A stretch of 64,000 nucleotides of DNA from Terriglobus albidus (GCF_025685425.1 NZ_JAGTAS010000023.1:1-64000), one strand, 5' to 3'. Numbered from the stretch's first letter, positions 27,440 through 37,158 are shown. Notes: a model not told the origin generated them from the letters alone. Made by a program: numbers and translations.

Positions 27440-27824
27440 AGCCGATGCTCTCGATCAACTTGTTGTTTGTCATTCTGTAGCGAGCGGAGAAATCCGCTTC
27501 TCTGTCAGTATCTTGCCCCCAGCGGCTAAAGCCGCTTCCTTTGCTTACCCTGGTGCGGGACGGCTGAAGCCGTCCCCTTAAGCAAGGCATTCGCACCTGC
27601 GGTGCGAATCGGCGCTCCGCGCAACAGGTCAATACAGTGAAGGAAATCCGCTAACATCCGTTCGCGCGTAGCGCGATGTCTTGCTTAAGGGCACGGCTTC
27701 AGCCGTGCTGTATAAAGCCCGCAAGACGTTCGGCTTTAGCCGCTGAGGGCAAATTTATTAGCGCCGATGTACTACATCTCACCGCATATTCTCTTGAGTA
27801 AAGCCCACGGCTCCCACCCAAGGA
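27440..27824. repeat. Intergenic repeat block between convergent genes
   Basis: It holds modules seen at the left edge of the window and near 51.5 kb: CAGCGGCTAAAGCCGCTTCC (27518-27537), GGGACGGCTGAAGCCGTCCC (27556-27575), CTTAAGCAAGGCATTCGCAC with a GGTGCGAA partner (27576-27609), and a second group around 27660-27745. An AAATGACAAAC-family fragment occurs near 27466-27504. No gene is visible. Confidence 0.65.
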
Positions 27825-28109
27825 CTACTTCCCGCCAAGCTCCGTCAGATACTTCCGGTACGCCGAGATCTTCTCCGGCTGCGACCGGTAATACACGTTC
27901 AATCCCTCTTTGCGCGACGTGACCAGGCCGAGATCCGTCAACACCTTCAGATGATGTGAGATCGTTGCCGGCGAGATAGTGTGCCGTTCACAGATCTCGC
28001 CGCAGTAGAGCTCATCGCCCTGGGCAATCTGTGCATAGATCGCGAGCCGGTTCGGATCGCCGAGCGCTTTCGCAATCTGTGCCGCTTCTTTATCGGTCAA
28101 CTTGCCCAT
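27825..28109 (-). CDS. ArsR-family winged-helix repressor
   Basis: A 94-residue HTH_ArsR regulator: ALGDPNRLAIYAQIAQGDELYCGEI (opening helices), then the recognition helix HTISPATISHHLKVLTDLGLV and the wing SRKEGLNVYYRS. The paired Cys of classic metal-sensing ArsR proteins (ELYCGEICERH) is present in the ELCVCDL-like position, so thiol or metalloid sensing is possible. The ATG at 28109 follows a TTG two codons earlier that could also start it. It is divergent from RND system 3, with a MITE-like copy inserted 9 bp upstream of its start, so its own promoter is probably inside or beyond that insertion. Confidence 0.85.
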   Translation of the reverse strand: MGKLTDKEAAQIAKALGDPNRLAIYAQIAQGDELYCGEICERHTISPATISHHLKVLTDLGLVTSRKEGLNVYYRSQPEKISAYRKYLTELGGK

Positions 28110-28118
28110 ATGCAATTA

Positions 28119-28229
28119 GAGCATTTTCCTGTAGGCGCGATGCAGGGCTTTTGCATCTATGGGCGTTTTCCGCAATGAAAACGCCGCTGCATGCTTCTCC
28201 CGGGATACCCAGCAACAGGAAAGATGCTT
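28119..28229 (+). mobile_element. MITE-like element, copy 2
   Basis: A 111-bp copy of the three-member family, flanked by TA on both sides. Left end GAGCATTTTCCTGT, right end ACAGGAAAGATGCTT (diverged by two or three bases), internal hairpin GGCGTTTTC/GAAAACGCC intact. It lies between the ArsR gene and RND system 3 and has pushed apart their shared control region. Confidence 0.85.
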
Positions 28230-28345
28230 TAGACGTGCTCCCCACCCAAAACGACGCGCGACTGCAAAAGCTGAATCCAACTAATTCGACGCGCATCAAA
28301 ATACTCGAAATACGAAAAATGACCTTCGAAAGGGAAGACGACATT

Positions 28346-31300
28346 ATGTGGATCGTCCGCTTTGCTCTCGATCGCCCCTACACCTTCATAGTAGCGTCGA
28401 TCCTCATTCTGATCATGGGTTTCTCTTCGATTGCGACGACCCCGACCGATATCTTCCCCAATATCGATATCCCGCAGATCACCGTGATCTGGTCTTACTC
28501 CGGCCTTCCGGCAAAGGAGATGGAACAGCGCATTACCACCTTCAGCGAGTTCGTCATGGCCGTGGTGAATGACGTAAAAGCCATCGACTCGCAGACCACC
28601 AGCGGTGCGGCGGTCATCAAAATATCGTTCCAGCCGCAGGTGCGCATCGATGCGGCGATGTCGCAGGTTGGAGCCGCTGTAAACTCCATCCGCTTCCGTA
28701 TGCCGCAGGGTGTGAATCCGCCGTGGATCCTTCGCTTTAGCGCCTCGACCGTACCGATCATTCAGCTATCGCTGTCGAGCGACACCCTTTCCGAATCCGA
28801 GATCTATGACTACGGTTTGTTCCGTGTCCGCCAGCAGTTGACCAAGGTCCCAGGCACACTTTTGCCTACGCCATACGGCGGTGTGGCCCGTCAGATCATG
28901 GTCGATCTCGATCAGAATGCGCTGCTGGCAAAAGGTCTGACGCCGGTCGACATTACGAACGCCATTAATGCACAGAACGTAACGCTGCCATCGGGCACCG
29001 CGAAGGTCGAGAACACGGAATACACCGTCAGTACTAACTCCAGCCCGGTCGACGCGCTTTCACTGAATGATGTTCCCATCAAGGAAGTGAACGGCGCCAT
29101 GGTGTACATGCGCGATGTAGCGCATGTACGTGACGGATGGTCGGTGCAGCAGAACGTTGCGCGTTCGAATGGAAAGCCAGCCGCGCTGCTCACTATTATG
29201 AAGACCGGCTCGGTCTCGACGCTCGATATCGTCAAGCAGATCAAGGACGATGTGCTGCCGGCCTCACGCGCCGCCGCTCCTCCGGGATTGAAAATTACGG
29301 AGCTCTTCGATCAGTCGATCTTCGTGAAAGCCTCCATCATGGGTGTGCTGCGTGAGGGCATCATTGCAGCGGCTCTCACGGCATTGATGATCCTGCTCTT
29401 CCTCGGTAGCTGGCGCAGTACGCTGATTATCGCGGTCTCAATCCCTCTCTCAATCCTCAGCTCCATCATCGTGCTCTCTGCGCTGGGCGAGACGATGAAC
29501 ACGATGACCCTTGGCGGTCTGGCGCTGGCTATCGGCATCCTGGTGGACGATGCGACCGTCACGATCGAAAATATTCATCGCCACATGCACGGCCAGACGT
29601 TGCGTGAGGCGGTGCTGATCGGCGCCTCCGAGATTGCGGGACCGACCCTGATCTCCACGCTTACCATCTGCATCGTGTTCGTCTCGGTGGTCTTCCTCAC
29701 CGGACCGGCGAAGTTCCTCTTTACCCCAATGGCGCTTGCTGTGGTCTTTGCCATGCTCGCTTCTTATGTACTGTCACGTACGCTGGTGCCGGTCCTGGTG
29801 AACTATCTCCTGGGAGCGGAGCACAGCTTTGAAGGCCAGACGACCGGCGAGGTGCTGACCGCCGGTGCAGGTGGGTTCTTCCGCCGCATCAACGATCGCT
29901 TCAACCAGGGCTACACCTGGCTGCAGCATCGCTATACTGCGGCTCTCGAAAACTTCCTCGCTCATCGTCGCGCCGCGTTGTTTGCCTCCGTGGCGGTCAT
30001 GTTGTCAGCCTTCGTACTGCTGCCTTTTATCGGCCGTGACTTTTTCCCCAGCGTCGACGCCGGACAGATCAAGCTGCACATCCGCACGCGTCCCGGAACT
30101 CGTATCGAGAGCACCAAGGTGGTCTTCAGCCGGGTTGAAGAGGAGATCCGCAAGGTCATTCCCGCGGATGAGACCGAACTGGTGATGGACAACATCGGCC
30201 TTACGCCGGAGACCTTCAACTATGCCTTCGGTGATGGCTCGACGATCAGCAGCGCCGACGGTGAGATCCTGATCGCGCTGAATGAGAAGCATCACTCCAC
30301 CGAGGGCTACATCAAGCGGCTGCGCTCGGAGCTTCCAAAGAAGTTTCCGGACGCGACCTTCTTCTTCCAGCCCGCGGACATGGTGACGCAGATCCTGAAC
30401 TTCGGTCTGCCCGCGCCGATCGACATTCAGATACAGGGCTATGATCCGGCGAACTACGAGATCGCACGCCGTCTGCGCGAACGGCTGGCAACGGTTCCCG
30501 GAGCGGTCGATGTGCACATGCATCAGGTGGTCAATGCGCCTGACCTGCATCTCGATATCGATCGTGTACGCGCCGCGCAGTTCGGGCTGACGCAGCAGGA
30601 CGTGGCAAACAGCCTGTATATCTCGCTGAGCTCCAGCGCGGCGGTGCAGCCCAACTTCTGGCTCGATCCGAAGATGGGCATCACCTATACCGTTGCCGCG
30701 CAGACTCCGCAGTACAGCATCGATTCGGTGAACGCGCTGCAGAACACACCGATCCCGATCCATACGCTCGCCAACCGCACTGAGGTACTACGCAATATGG
30801 CGACCCTCAAGCCGGCGATCATGCCGGTGGTGGTCAATCACCATAATGGCGCGCCGGTTTATGACATCTATGCCAACACGCAGAACAGCGATCTGGGTTC
30901 GGTGGCGTCGAAGGTCAACCGCATCGTTAAGGAAGAGAGTGCGCATCTGCCGCCCGGCACGAAGATTGTGGTCCGCGGTCAGGTGGAGAGCATGAATGAG
31001 GCCTTTACCCGCCTGGGCGTTGGTCTTACCTTCGCCGCTCTTCTGGTCTATCTGCTGATGGTCGTCAACTATCAGAGCTGGCTGGATCCATTCATCATCA
31101 TCTGCGCTCTGCCCGGAGCCTTCTGCGGAATCGTCTGGGCCTTGTTCCTCACCCAGACCACCTTCAACGTGCCTTCGCTGATGGGCGCCATCATGTCCAT
31201 CGGTGTGGCAACGGCGAACTCCATTCTGCTGGTCACCTTCGCCAACGAGCTTCGCGTCGGTGGCGAGACAGCGGTAGGAGCCGCCGTAACAGCGGGCTTC

Positions 31301-31513
31301 ACCCGTCTGCGGCCCATCCTGATGACCGCCTGCGCCATGATCATTGGCATGTTGCCGATGGCCCTGGGCATGGGCGAGGGCGGTGAGCAGAACGCTCCTC
31401 TGGCCCGCGCCGTCATCGGTGGTCTCAGCATGGCGACGTTCGCAACCCTGTTCTTTGTCCCATTGATGTTCACTCTGATTCACGGAAAGAAACCAGTTCA
31501 GGAGGCCGCATGA
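28346..31513 (+). CDS. RND efflux permease (RND system 3)
   Basis: A 1055-residue exporter. The start at MWIVRFALDRPYTFIVASIL is the usual one for this clade. An open frame continues 105 codons upstream through the MITE-like element and the ArsR gene and is not coding. TM4 reads GILVDDATVTIENIHR, keeping both relay Asp residues but with Thr replacing the usual Ile/Val. TM10 is SIGVATANSILLVTFANE, where the relay Lys of AcrB-type pumps is absent. This places it in the MexF-unlike, acidobacterial/proteobacterial 'MWIV' RND clade of unknown substrate. It begins a three-gene operon and overlaps the adaptor by ATGA. Confidence 0.9.
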   Translation: MWIVRFALDRPYTFIVASILILIMGFSSIATTPTDIFPNIDIPQITVIWSYSGLPAKEMEQRITTFSEFVMAVVNDVKAIDSQTTSGAAVIKISFQPQVRIDAAMSQVGAAVNSIRFRMPQGVNPPWILRFSASTVPIIQLSLSSDTLSESEIYDYGLFRVRQQLTKVPGTLLPTPYGGVARQIMVDLDQNALLAKGLTPVDITNAINAQNVTLPSGTAKVENTEYTVSTNSSPVDALSLNDVPIKEVNGAMVYMRDVAHVRDGWSVQQNVARSNGKPAALLTIMKTGSVSTLDIVKQIKDDVLPASRAAAPPGLKITELFDQSIFVKASIMGVLREGIIAAALTALMILLFLGSWRSTLIIAVSIPLSILSSIIVLSALGETMNTMTLGGLALAIGILVDDATVTIENIHRHMHGQTLREAVLIGASEIAGPTLISTLTICIVFVSVVFLTGPAKFLFTPMALAVVFAMLASYVLSRTLVPVLVNYLLGAEHSFEGQTTGEVLTAGAGGFFRRINDRFNQGYTWLQHRYTAALENFLAHRRAALFASVAVMLSAFVLLPFIGRDFFPSVDAGQIKLHIRTRPGTRIESTKVVFSRVEEEIRKVIPADETELVMDNIGLTPETFNYAFGDGSTISSADGEILIALNEKHHSTEGYIKRLRSELPKKFPDATFFFQPADMVTQILNFGLPAPIDIQIQGYDPANYEIARRLRERLATVPGAVDVHMHQVVNAPDLHLDIDRVRAAQFGLTQQDVANSLYISLSSSAAVQPNFWLDPKMGITYTVAAQTPQYSIDSVNALQNTPIPIHTLANRTEVLRNMATLKPAIMPVVVNHHNGAPVYDIYANTQNSDLGSVASKVNRIVKEESAHLPPGTKIVVRGQVESMNEAFTRLGVGLTFAALLVYLLMVVNYQSWLDPFIIICALPGAFCGIVWALFLTQTTFNVPSLMGAIMSIGVATANSILLVTFANELRVGGETAVGAAVTAGFTRLRPILMTACAMIIGMLPMALGMGEGGEQNAPLARAVIGGLSMATFATLFFVPLMFTLIHGKKPVQEAA

Positions 31514-32757
31514 TCAGCACTCAGGAAACTCCCACCCGCGACCGTGTCCAGGCGAAATCCGGAAGTCGAACCAAGGTGATTGGCGCCGGTGCCGCTGTTT
31601 TTCTCGCCCTCGCCGCAGTCGGCGCATTGCCCCGCGTTGCAAGTTACCGCGAGGCAATGGCGGCGACAAATGAAGCTCCGGTCACGCATCCCGTTGTGAG
31701 CGTGATCCACGCCACCAAAGGCGAGCCGACATCGCAGCTCGTCCTGCCGGGCAACATCGAGCCGCTGTACACCGCGAACCTGTATGCCCGCGTGGACGGC
31801 TATCTGGATCGCCGCAACGTCGATATCGGAACGAAGGTCCGCGCCGGCCAGGTGCTGGCAGTGATCTCCTCGCCTGAGATCGATCAGCAGTTGAGCCAGG
31901 CGAAGGCGACCCTTGCACAGTCACAGGCGGCTCTCTTGCAGGCGCGTGCTGCCCTTGAGCAGGCAAAAGCGAATGCTGAGCTGGCGCGGTTGACGCGCGA
32001 GCGCGATGTTCCATTGGGCGAGCAGCATGCTATCTCCCAGCAGATTGTGGACTCCGCTGTGCAGAATCACAATGCGAGGGTTGCAGATGTCTCCGCGGCC
32101 AACGCAAATATCGCCGCGGCTGAAGCCAGCGTGGCTGCGAACCTGGCCAACGTAGCGCGGCTGCAGCAGATGCAGAACTTCGAGCGCATCGTCGCTCCCT
32201 TCGATGGTGTGATCACACAGCGCAATGTGGAGCGTGGTGACCTGGTCAGCGCATCGACTCAGACGAAGCCGCTGTTCAGCATCGCGCAGAGCGACACGTT
32301 GAGAATCTATGTCGATGTGCCTCAGTCCGAGGCGGTCAATATTCGTGACGGACAGAAGGCGAGCATCGATGTCACCGAGCGTCTGGGACGCGACTACACC
32401 GGAACCGTCATCCGCAATGCTTCGGCGCTGAATGATGCCGCGCGAACCATGCGGACGGAGGTACAGGTCGACAATCACGACGCCTCACTTCTGCCTGGTA
32501 TGTACGCGCAGGTGCACTTCACCCTATCGCAGCAGCACACGTCACTGATCATTCCCACCAGCTCGCTGGTCATCGACCATGCGGGCATGCACGTGGTGAC
32601 GGTCGATGCCGGACAGAAGGTGCATTTTGTTCCTGTAACCATCGGTAAGGACATGGGCAAAGAGGTGGAGGTCCTTGCCGGACTGAACGGAAGCGAGTCG
32701 CTGGTCGCAAGCCCGGGCGATCTGCTCAGTGAGGGCCAACATGTCGAACTCCGCTAA
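31510..32757 (+). CDS. RND periplasmic adaptor (RND system 3)
   Basis: A 415-residue membrane fusion protein with a single N-terminal transmembrane anchor (KVIGAGAAVFLALAAVGAL) instead of a lipobox. The lipoyl motif VDGYLDRRNVDIGTKVRAGQ (about 95-114), a helical hairpin of alternating Ala/Gln, and FERIVAPFDGVITQRNVERG (quoted in part) are diagnostic. The barrel domain ends with LIIPTSSLVID. It is coupled to the permease upstream (ATGA) and overlaps the outer-membrane gene downstream by 17 bp. Confidence 0.88.
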   Translation: MISTQETPTRDRVQAKSGSRTKVIGAGAAVFLALAAVGALPRVASYREAMAATNEAPVTHPVVSVIHATKGEPTSQLVLPGNIEPLYTANLYARVDGYLDRRNVDIGTKVRAGQVLAVISSPEIDQQLSQAKATLAQSQAALLQARAALEQAKANAELARLTRERDVPLGEQHAISQQIVDSAVQNHNARVADVSAANANIAAAEASVAANLANVARLQQMQNFERIVAPFDGVITQRNVERGDLVSASTQTKPLFSIAQSDTLRIYVDVPQSEAVNIRDGQKASIDVTERLGRDYTGTVIRNASALNDAARTMRTEVQVDNHDASLLPGMYAQVHFTLSQQHTSLIIPTSSLVIDHAGMHVVTVDAGQKVHFVPVTIGKDMGKEVEVLAGLNGSESLVASPGDLLSEGQHVELR

Positions 32758-34201
32758 GTCTCTGCTTCGCGGTGCGGGCATTGCCGTACTCGGCGGCATG
32801 CTCGCGCTGCTGGTGGCCGGCTGCAAGGTCGGCCCGAACTACAAACGTCCGGATGCCATAGCTCCGCAGAGTTATCGCGGGGCCCTGGCGCCTGAGATTG
32901 CAACGCAGTCTGCTGTGTCGCCGGCTTCGCAGGCGTCCATCGCCGAGCAGGACTGGCAAAGCATCTTCATCGATCCTGCATTGCAGGCGCTGATCGCCGA
33001 GGGGCTGAAGAACAACCTCGATCTCAAGATCGCGGCACAACGCGTGCTGGAGGCACAGTCAGTCGTCGGCATCGTGCGCTCGCAACAGTTGCCTTCGGTC
33101 AATGCAGGCGGTAGCTTCTCCGCACTGCAGCTTCCGCAAGGATTGGCGCCGCAGAATAGCGATGGCACAAAGAACGACTTTATTCGCGGCGGTGGCTTCA
33201 GCGCGTCGGCTGCCTGGAACCTCGACTTCTGGGGCTACTATCGCCGCCAGACTGAAGCTGCTCGTGCTGAATTGTTGCAGACGGAGTGGGCGCAGCGTGC
33301 GACCCGGACAGCGTTGATCCAGCAGTTGGCGGCTTCGTACTTCCAGCTCCGCAGTCTGGACTCGCAGCTTGAGATCACGAAAAAAACAATCCAGGCACGC
33401 GAGGACTCGCTTCGCCTGACGCAGTCGCTGGAGAACTACGGCGCCGGCTCCCGGGCCGACACACGGCAAGCCGAGGAACTGCTGTATACGGCCAAGGCAA
33501 ATCTGCCTGAGCTCCGTCGTCAGATCGCTGCTCAGGAGAATGCCATCAGCGTCCTTCTGGGACATGCGCCTCAGGATGTCCCGCGAGGGCAGAAGATCGA
33601 CGATCAGCCGCATCCGGCTCAGATCCCGACCGGTTTGCCATCGGAGCTGCTGGAACGCCGCCCTGATATTCGTCAGGCAGAGGCGACCTTGATGGCAGCG
33701 AATGCACGTGTCGGAGTAGCCAAGGCGCAGTTCTTCCCGCAGATCTCGCTGACCAGCATGGGCGGCTCAGCGAGCAATCAACTGCAGAAGATCTTCGATG
33801 GTGGCAATGCCTATTGGTATGCCGCCGGTTCGCTCTCGCAGCCGATCTTTGCCGGTGGACGGATTCGCAGCAATTACAAATATTCACAGGCACAGCAGCA
33901 GGAGATGGTAGTGCAGTATCAGAAGGCCATTCTGAATGCGCTCAAGGATGTATCGAACTCGCTGACGGCTTACAAGGAGACGCAGAGCCGCAGGGAAGAG
34001 CAAACACGTGCCGTGGCTTCTGCGGCAGATGCTGTCCGTCTGGCACGGCTGCGTTACGCCGGCGGCAACACCAGCTACATTGAGGTGTTGGCAACAGACA
34101 CCGATCTCTACGATGCACAGCTCCAGTTGGCGCAGGCGCAATCGCAGGAGGCGAATTCGCTGGTGCAGTTATATGCAGCACTGGGCGGTGGTTGGAAGTA
34201 A
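32741..34201 (+). CDS. NodT-family outer membrane lipoprotein (RND system 3)
   Basis: A 486-residue RND outer-membrane factor. LALLVAGCKVGPNYKRP shows the OprM/NodT signature: a lipobox Cys followed by xVGPxYxxP. Two OEP repeats follow, with GLPSELLERRPDIRQAEATL in the middle and the ending YAGGNTSYIEVLATDTDLYDAQ (in part). The ATG at 32741 has GAGGG upstream within the adaptor gene. It completes an operon of permease, adaptor and outer-membrane channel. Confidence 0.9.
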   Translation: MSNSAKSLLRGAGIAVLGGMLALLVAGCKVGPNYKRPDAIAPQSYRGALAPEIATQSAVSPASQASIAEQDWQSIFIDPALQALIAEGLKNNLDLKIAAQRVLEAQSVVGIVRSQQLPSVNAGGSFSALQLPQGLAPQNSDGTKNDFIRGGGFSASAAWNLDFWGYYRRQTEAARAELLQTEWAQRATRTALIQQLAASYFQLRSLDSQLEITKKTIQAREDSLRLTQSLENYGAGSRADTRQAEELLYTAKANLPELRRQIAAQENAISVLLGHAPQDVPRGQKIDDQPHPAQIPTGLPSELLERRPDIRQAEATLMAANARVGVAKAQFFPQISLTSMGGSASNQLQKIFDGGNAYWYAAGSLSQPIFAGGRIRSNYKYSQAQQQEMVVQYQKAILNALKDVSNSLTAYKETQSRREEQTRAVASAADAVRLARLRYAGGNTSYIEVLATDTDLYDAQLQLAQAQSQEANSLVQLYAALGGGWK

Positions 34202-34759
34202 TTCGGCAGCCCATACATCGGGTACCCCAACACGATGGGTGGGAGTTCGAGCGAAGCTCGAATATCATTTCCGTCCATTCCTCCCGGGTGCCCCACCCCC
34301 GCAACGCTAGGATGGGTTCGAAAGCCACGATGGATTTTGAGAAACGGTTCGCGCGTAGCGCGAATGCCCACATAAGGTTCGCGTATCCACCCCAACGAAC
34401 AAAGTTCGTTGGGGTCCCTGGTATGTGGGCACCCCGCCAGGGCAAACGAATAAGCGCTGAAGGCGCGTTCTATACCAGCCTGGGGCAACGCCCCAGGTAG
34501 CGGATAGCGAAATGGTAAGAGGGCTGAAGGCCCGGCCCATATTGCTGCAGCGTCACCGTCTCAATCGTTGCTGCCTTTCGGCTGTTCACCCGAGATGTTG
34601 AATTACATCCAATGAACGATAGGGATAGAGTTGAAGGCGCGATTATAGAGCGGGCCTTCAGCCCTTTGTTCTTTCTTAGGTCCGATACCTGGGGCTTCGC
34701 CCCAGGCTGGTATAGGGCGCGCCTTCAGCGCTTTTTCTGCTCAACCCATATGACCTGCT
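34202..34759. repeat. Long intergenic repeat block
   Basis: 558 bp between convergent genes with no credible gene. It contains a GGGTGCCCCACCC..CGCAACGCTAGGATGGG module (34278-34315), the CCCCAACGAAC hairpin identical to that at 2479 (34390-34414), the CGCTGAAGGCGCGTTCTATACC plus CCTGGGGCAACGCCCCAGG module (34455-34499; each part quoted separately), and a rearranged, inverted-looking relative at 34625-34735. Two or three modules seem to have been duplicated in place. Confidence 0.65.
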
Positions 34760-36301
34760 CTACCGGCACGCCGCATTTCCCGCATTGCGCACCGTAAAAA
34801 ACGTGATCGATGCCGGCGGAAGCTTCTGTTCTCCGGCTTTCGTTCGCTCGCCGGTGATCGCAGGCAGTGTTCCATCCTGAGCGGCTTGCAACGGCTTGCC
34901 ATTCAACATCATGGTCTCGCTCAGCAGTTCCGGAGCTGTGAGCGTATAACGATCAGCAGCAGGCAGCGTGATGGCATGTTCGGCATTCTTATCGATGTTC
35001 AAGGCCACTACACTCACGCCACCAGAAGCACCTTTCATGCAATGCGCATAAATGCGCAGGGTGGCATCAGGCGCAGGGCCTGAGTCGAGAACCACAGTTC
35101 CCATCAGCCGTTTCCACAACAGGGCAAGCCAGTAGTCAGGACGCGGATTGAGAGTCTCTTCGTTCAACAGGCCATAGTCGCTGGAGGCCAGTGTATTGAC
35201 CATCACGGTCTGTACATTGCGACGAGCCAGCGAGCCGAGCTGATCGGCGAAGCGGAAGGTATCGATGAACGCTGAGGCCCAAGGGCTTCCACCGCAGCCG
35301 GCCTCGCCTGTCTCTGTCAGCCAGATCTGCTTGCCGGGCATATACGTATCACGGAGCTTCGCATAGAAAGCTTCGGTATCGGGGTTGCGATCGAGATAAG
35401 CAGGCGTGAGCACCTTCTCCCAGGAAAGGCCCATCTTGCCGACACAGCGGGGTGAAAGCGTGGTGTAGACGTGATAAGAGAACGCGTCAAAGACAGAGCC
35501 GGAGTCCTGCAGCATCTTTTCGGTCGAGAGCATCTTCGGCATGGGCATGCCCTCGATCATGGGAACACCTTCGCCAATACTTCCAGGACCAAGATAGATA
35601 GTGTCTGGCGATTCTGCTTTCAGGAAGGTACGGAAGGCTTTTACGTCTTTGGCAAAGGCGGCCTCGTCGTAGCCTTTAGGCGCTGCTCCTTGCGCAGCGA
35701 AGGTCGGCTCGTTCAGGAACTCAGTCGCAGCGATATGTCCGCCTGCCTTGCGGGTGAAGTCAAAGAAGGCCTTGGCCTGGGCCGTAGTCCAGTCTCCGTT
35801 CGCATCGCGTGTCCCATCGCTGATGGCGACCGAAGTCACCAGGTCTGCGCCGACGGCGTGGGCGAAGTCGATCGCGCCCTTCCACTGTGCCCGTGTCATG
35901 ACGCCCTTGAAGCCCGCCGGCGGTGTGGACATCTGCGGAGCATCATCGTCCTGAAAGTAAGTGCTGTTCCGCCAAGTGCCGCTGACGCGCATGTAGCTGG
36001 GCGCAAGCGCACCGGCGAGCTTGCGGAGCTTCGCCCGGCTCAGGTCGATAGGTGGGCGGTACTGGTAAGGATCGGTGCCTGGGGCGGCCGGCGGCTGATC
36101 TTTCTTCGGGAAGGGCTTCCAGAAGCGGCCGCCGGTAATCTCGATTGCCTCGACGTTGAAGGAGACATACCGCGGATCGACCTGTGCGACGCGAGGCATC
36201 GACTTCGGCTGGAGAACAATCTGGCCGTGGAGAGATGTGCAGGCGCCAGCGAGGGAGACTACAAGGGCACTGCGAACAAGTGTGAGCCGTGGGTGTGACA
36301 T
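34760..36301 (-). CDS. GH79-like glycoside hydrolase (heparanase/beta-glucuronidase type), exported
   Basis: A 513-residue secreted glycosidase with a signal peptide (ALVVSLAGACTSLHGQ). The layout matches GH79: YVSFNVEAIEITGG near the start, LSRAKLRKLAGALAPSYMRV with a GTW strand, an acid/base motif FLNEPTF (Glu in NEP, near residue 200) and a nucleophile-type motif WLTETGEAGCGG (Glu near 325). A C-terminal beta domain follows (DATLRIYAHCMKGASGGVSV). GH79 members cleave beta-glucuronides or related uronic-acid polymers; the exact substrate cannot be read. A 29-bp sequence upstream of it is repeated upstream of the TetR gene. Two related outcomes (other clan A families) remain possible. Confidence 0.75.
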   Translation of the reverse strand: MSHPRLTLVRSALVVSLAGACTSLHGQIVLQPKSMPRVAQVDPRYVSFNVEAIEITGGRFWKPFPKKDQPPAAPGTDPYQYRPPIDLSRAKLRKLAGALAPSYMRVSGTWRNSTYFQDDDAPQMSTPPAGFKGVMTRAQWKGAIDFAHAVGADLVTSVAISDGTRDANGDWTTAQAKAFFDFTRKAGGHIAATEFLNEPTFAAQGAAPKGYDEAAFAKDVKAFRTFLKAESPDTIYLGPGSIGEGVPMIEGMPMPKMLSTEKMLQDSGSVFDAFSYHVYTTLSPRCVGKMGLSWEKVLTPAYLDRNPDTEAFYAKLRDTYMPGKQIWLTETGEAGCGGSPWASAFIDTFRFADQLGSLARRNVQTVMVNTLASSDYGLLNEETLNPRPDYWLALLWKRLMGTVVLDSGPAPDATLRIYAHCMKGASGGVSVVALNIDKNAEHAITLPAADRYTLTAPELLSETMMLNGKPLQAAQDGTLPAITGERTKAGEQKLPPASITFFTVRNAGNAACR

Positions 36302-36339
36302 GGATGAGTGCTCCGGGGACTTCGATGTAGGCAATCACA

Positions 36340-36368
36340 TTAAATGCGTGCTTGCACGGATGTAAATT
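36340..36368 (-). promoter_or_regulatory. Putative TetR operator A (upstream of the GH79-like gene)
   Basis: Core palindrome CGTGC-TT-GCACG within the longer pattern TTAAATGCGTG....CACGGATGTAAATT. The flanking bases give TTACAT, 17 bp, TAATGT as a possible promoter directed at the glycosidase, 38 bp upstream of its ATG. A near-copy with core CGTGT-TC-ACACG is at 37277-37303. Confidence 0.6.
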
Positions 36369-36480
36369 GGAAGTCGACTTTTTTGTGGGTGACCAGGTTC
36401 CCCTCTCTCGTGCCACGATCGTTTCTTTTTTGTTTGTCATTCCGCTCCCTTCGGTCGCTGCGAAATGACAAACAACTGGT

Positions 36481-37158
36481 CTACGCCCCTGTCGTTTTTT
36501 TACGAACAGCCCGTGCTTTCTTCTTGGGCGTACCACTGCGAACCGTATCCGGCGGAAACAGCCCGTCAAAGATCTCCTTGAGCATCAGCCTGGCCTCGCT
36601 CTGCGGCAGATGATCCGGCAGGAACTCCATCGCGAGGATCAATGCCGTCTTCACCGCCGGCAGAGCCAGAACCCGGCTGCTGAGTTTGGAGTGTCCAGGC
36701 AGTTGGGCAAGGCTGAACTCTTTGGCGAAGTTCCCGGGAGCAAAGATGCGGGTGTAACGTTCCGCCCAGGCAGCGGCCGACTCCGGATGGCGCAGCGCGT
36801 AGAGCTTCAGTTCCAGGTCAAGAATGCCGGAGCGTGGTTCGCGCAGGTTGCTGTAGAACTCGCGCAGAGCGGCAAGCTTACCGGCATAGTCTTCTGCCTC
36901 GACCTTCGAGAGCAATGTCTGTAGCTCCGCCTTCGCGATCTCGATCTGCTGTTCCTGCACGGCGAAGAAAAGCTGTTCTTTGGTCTTGTACTGCGCATAG
37001 ACGGCTCCGCGGGTTCGGCCCGACAGCTGGGCGATCTCATCGATCTGTGCCCGCTCGTATCCGTCCCGCGCAAAGATCTGTTCGGCCGCCTTCAGCAGGG
37101 CATCGCGGGTGGCCTTGCTTTTAATGGCGTGTTTGGTCAGTGGTCTGTCGTGCTTCAT
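36481..37158 (-). CDS. TetR-family regulator (probably of the glycosidase region)
   Basis: A 225-residue regulator with an HTH at DEIAQLSGRTRGAVYAQYKTKE (about 35-56, quoted in part), an all-helical C-terminal half, and a basic Lys/Arg tail (KKKARAVRKKTTGA) that is unusual. The ATG at 37158 gives the normal spacing before the HTH; an upstream extension of 18 codons is not needed. It lies between the GH79-like gene (same strand) and a small secreted protein (opposite strand). Both neighbouring promoters carry a shared palindromic element, suggesting one local regulon plus autoregulation. Confidence 0.84.
   Translation of the reverse strand: MKHDRPLTKHAIKSKATRDALLKAAEQIFARDGYERAQIDEIAQLSGRTRGAVYAQYKTKEQLFFAVQEQQIEIAKAELQTLLSKVEAEDYAGKLAALREFYSNLREPRSGILDLELKLYALRHPESAAAWAERYTRIFAPGNFAKEFSLAQLPGHSKLSSRVLALPAVKTALILAMEFLPDHLPQSEARLMLKEIFDGLFPPDTVRSGTPKKKARAVRKKTTGA

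Noticed and set aside
28031-28345. 105-codon N-terminal extension of the RND system 3 permease
   Set aside because: It runs through the MITE-like element and antisense to the ArsR start. The family-typical start MWIVRF lies at 28346.
28231-28345. ArsR operator between the element and the RND system 3 start
   Set aside because: The stretch is AT-rich and has repeated GAAATACGAAA-like words but no clear palindrome, so I did not annotate a site.
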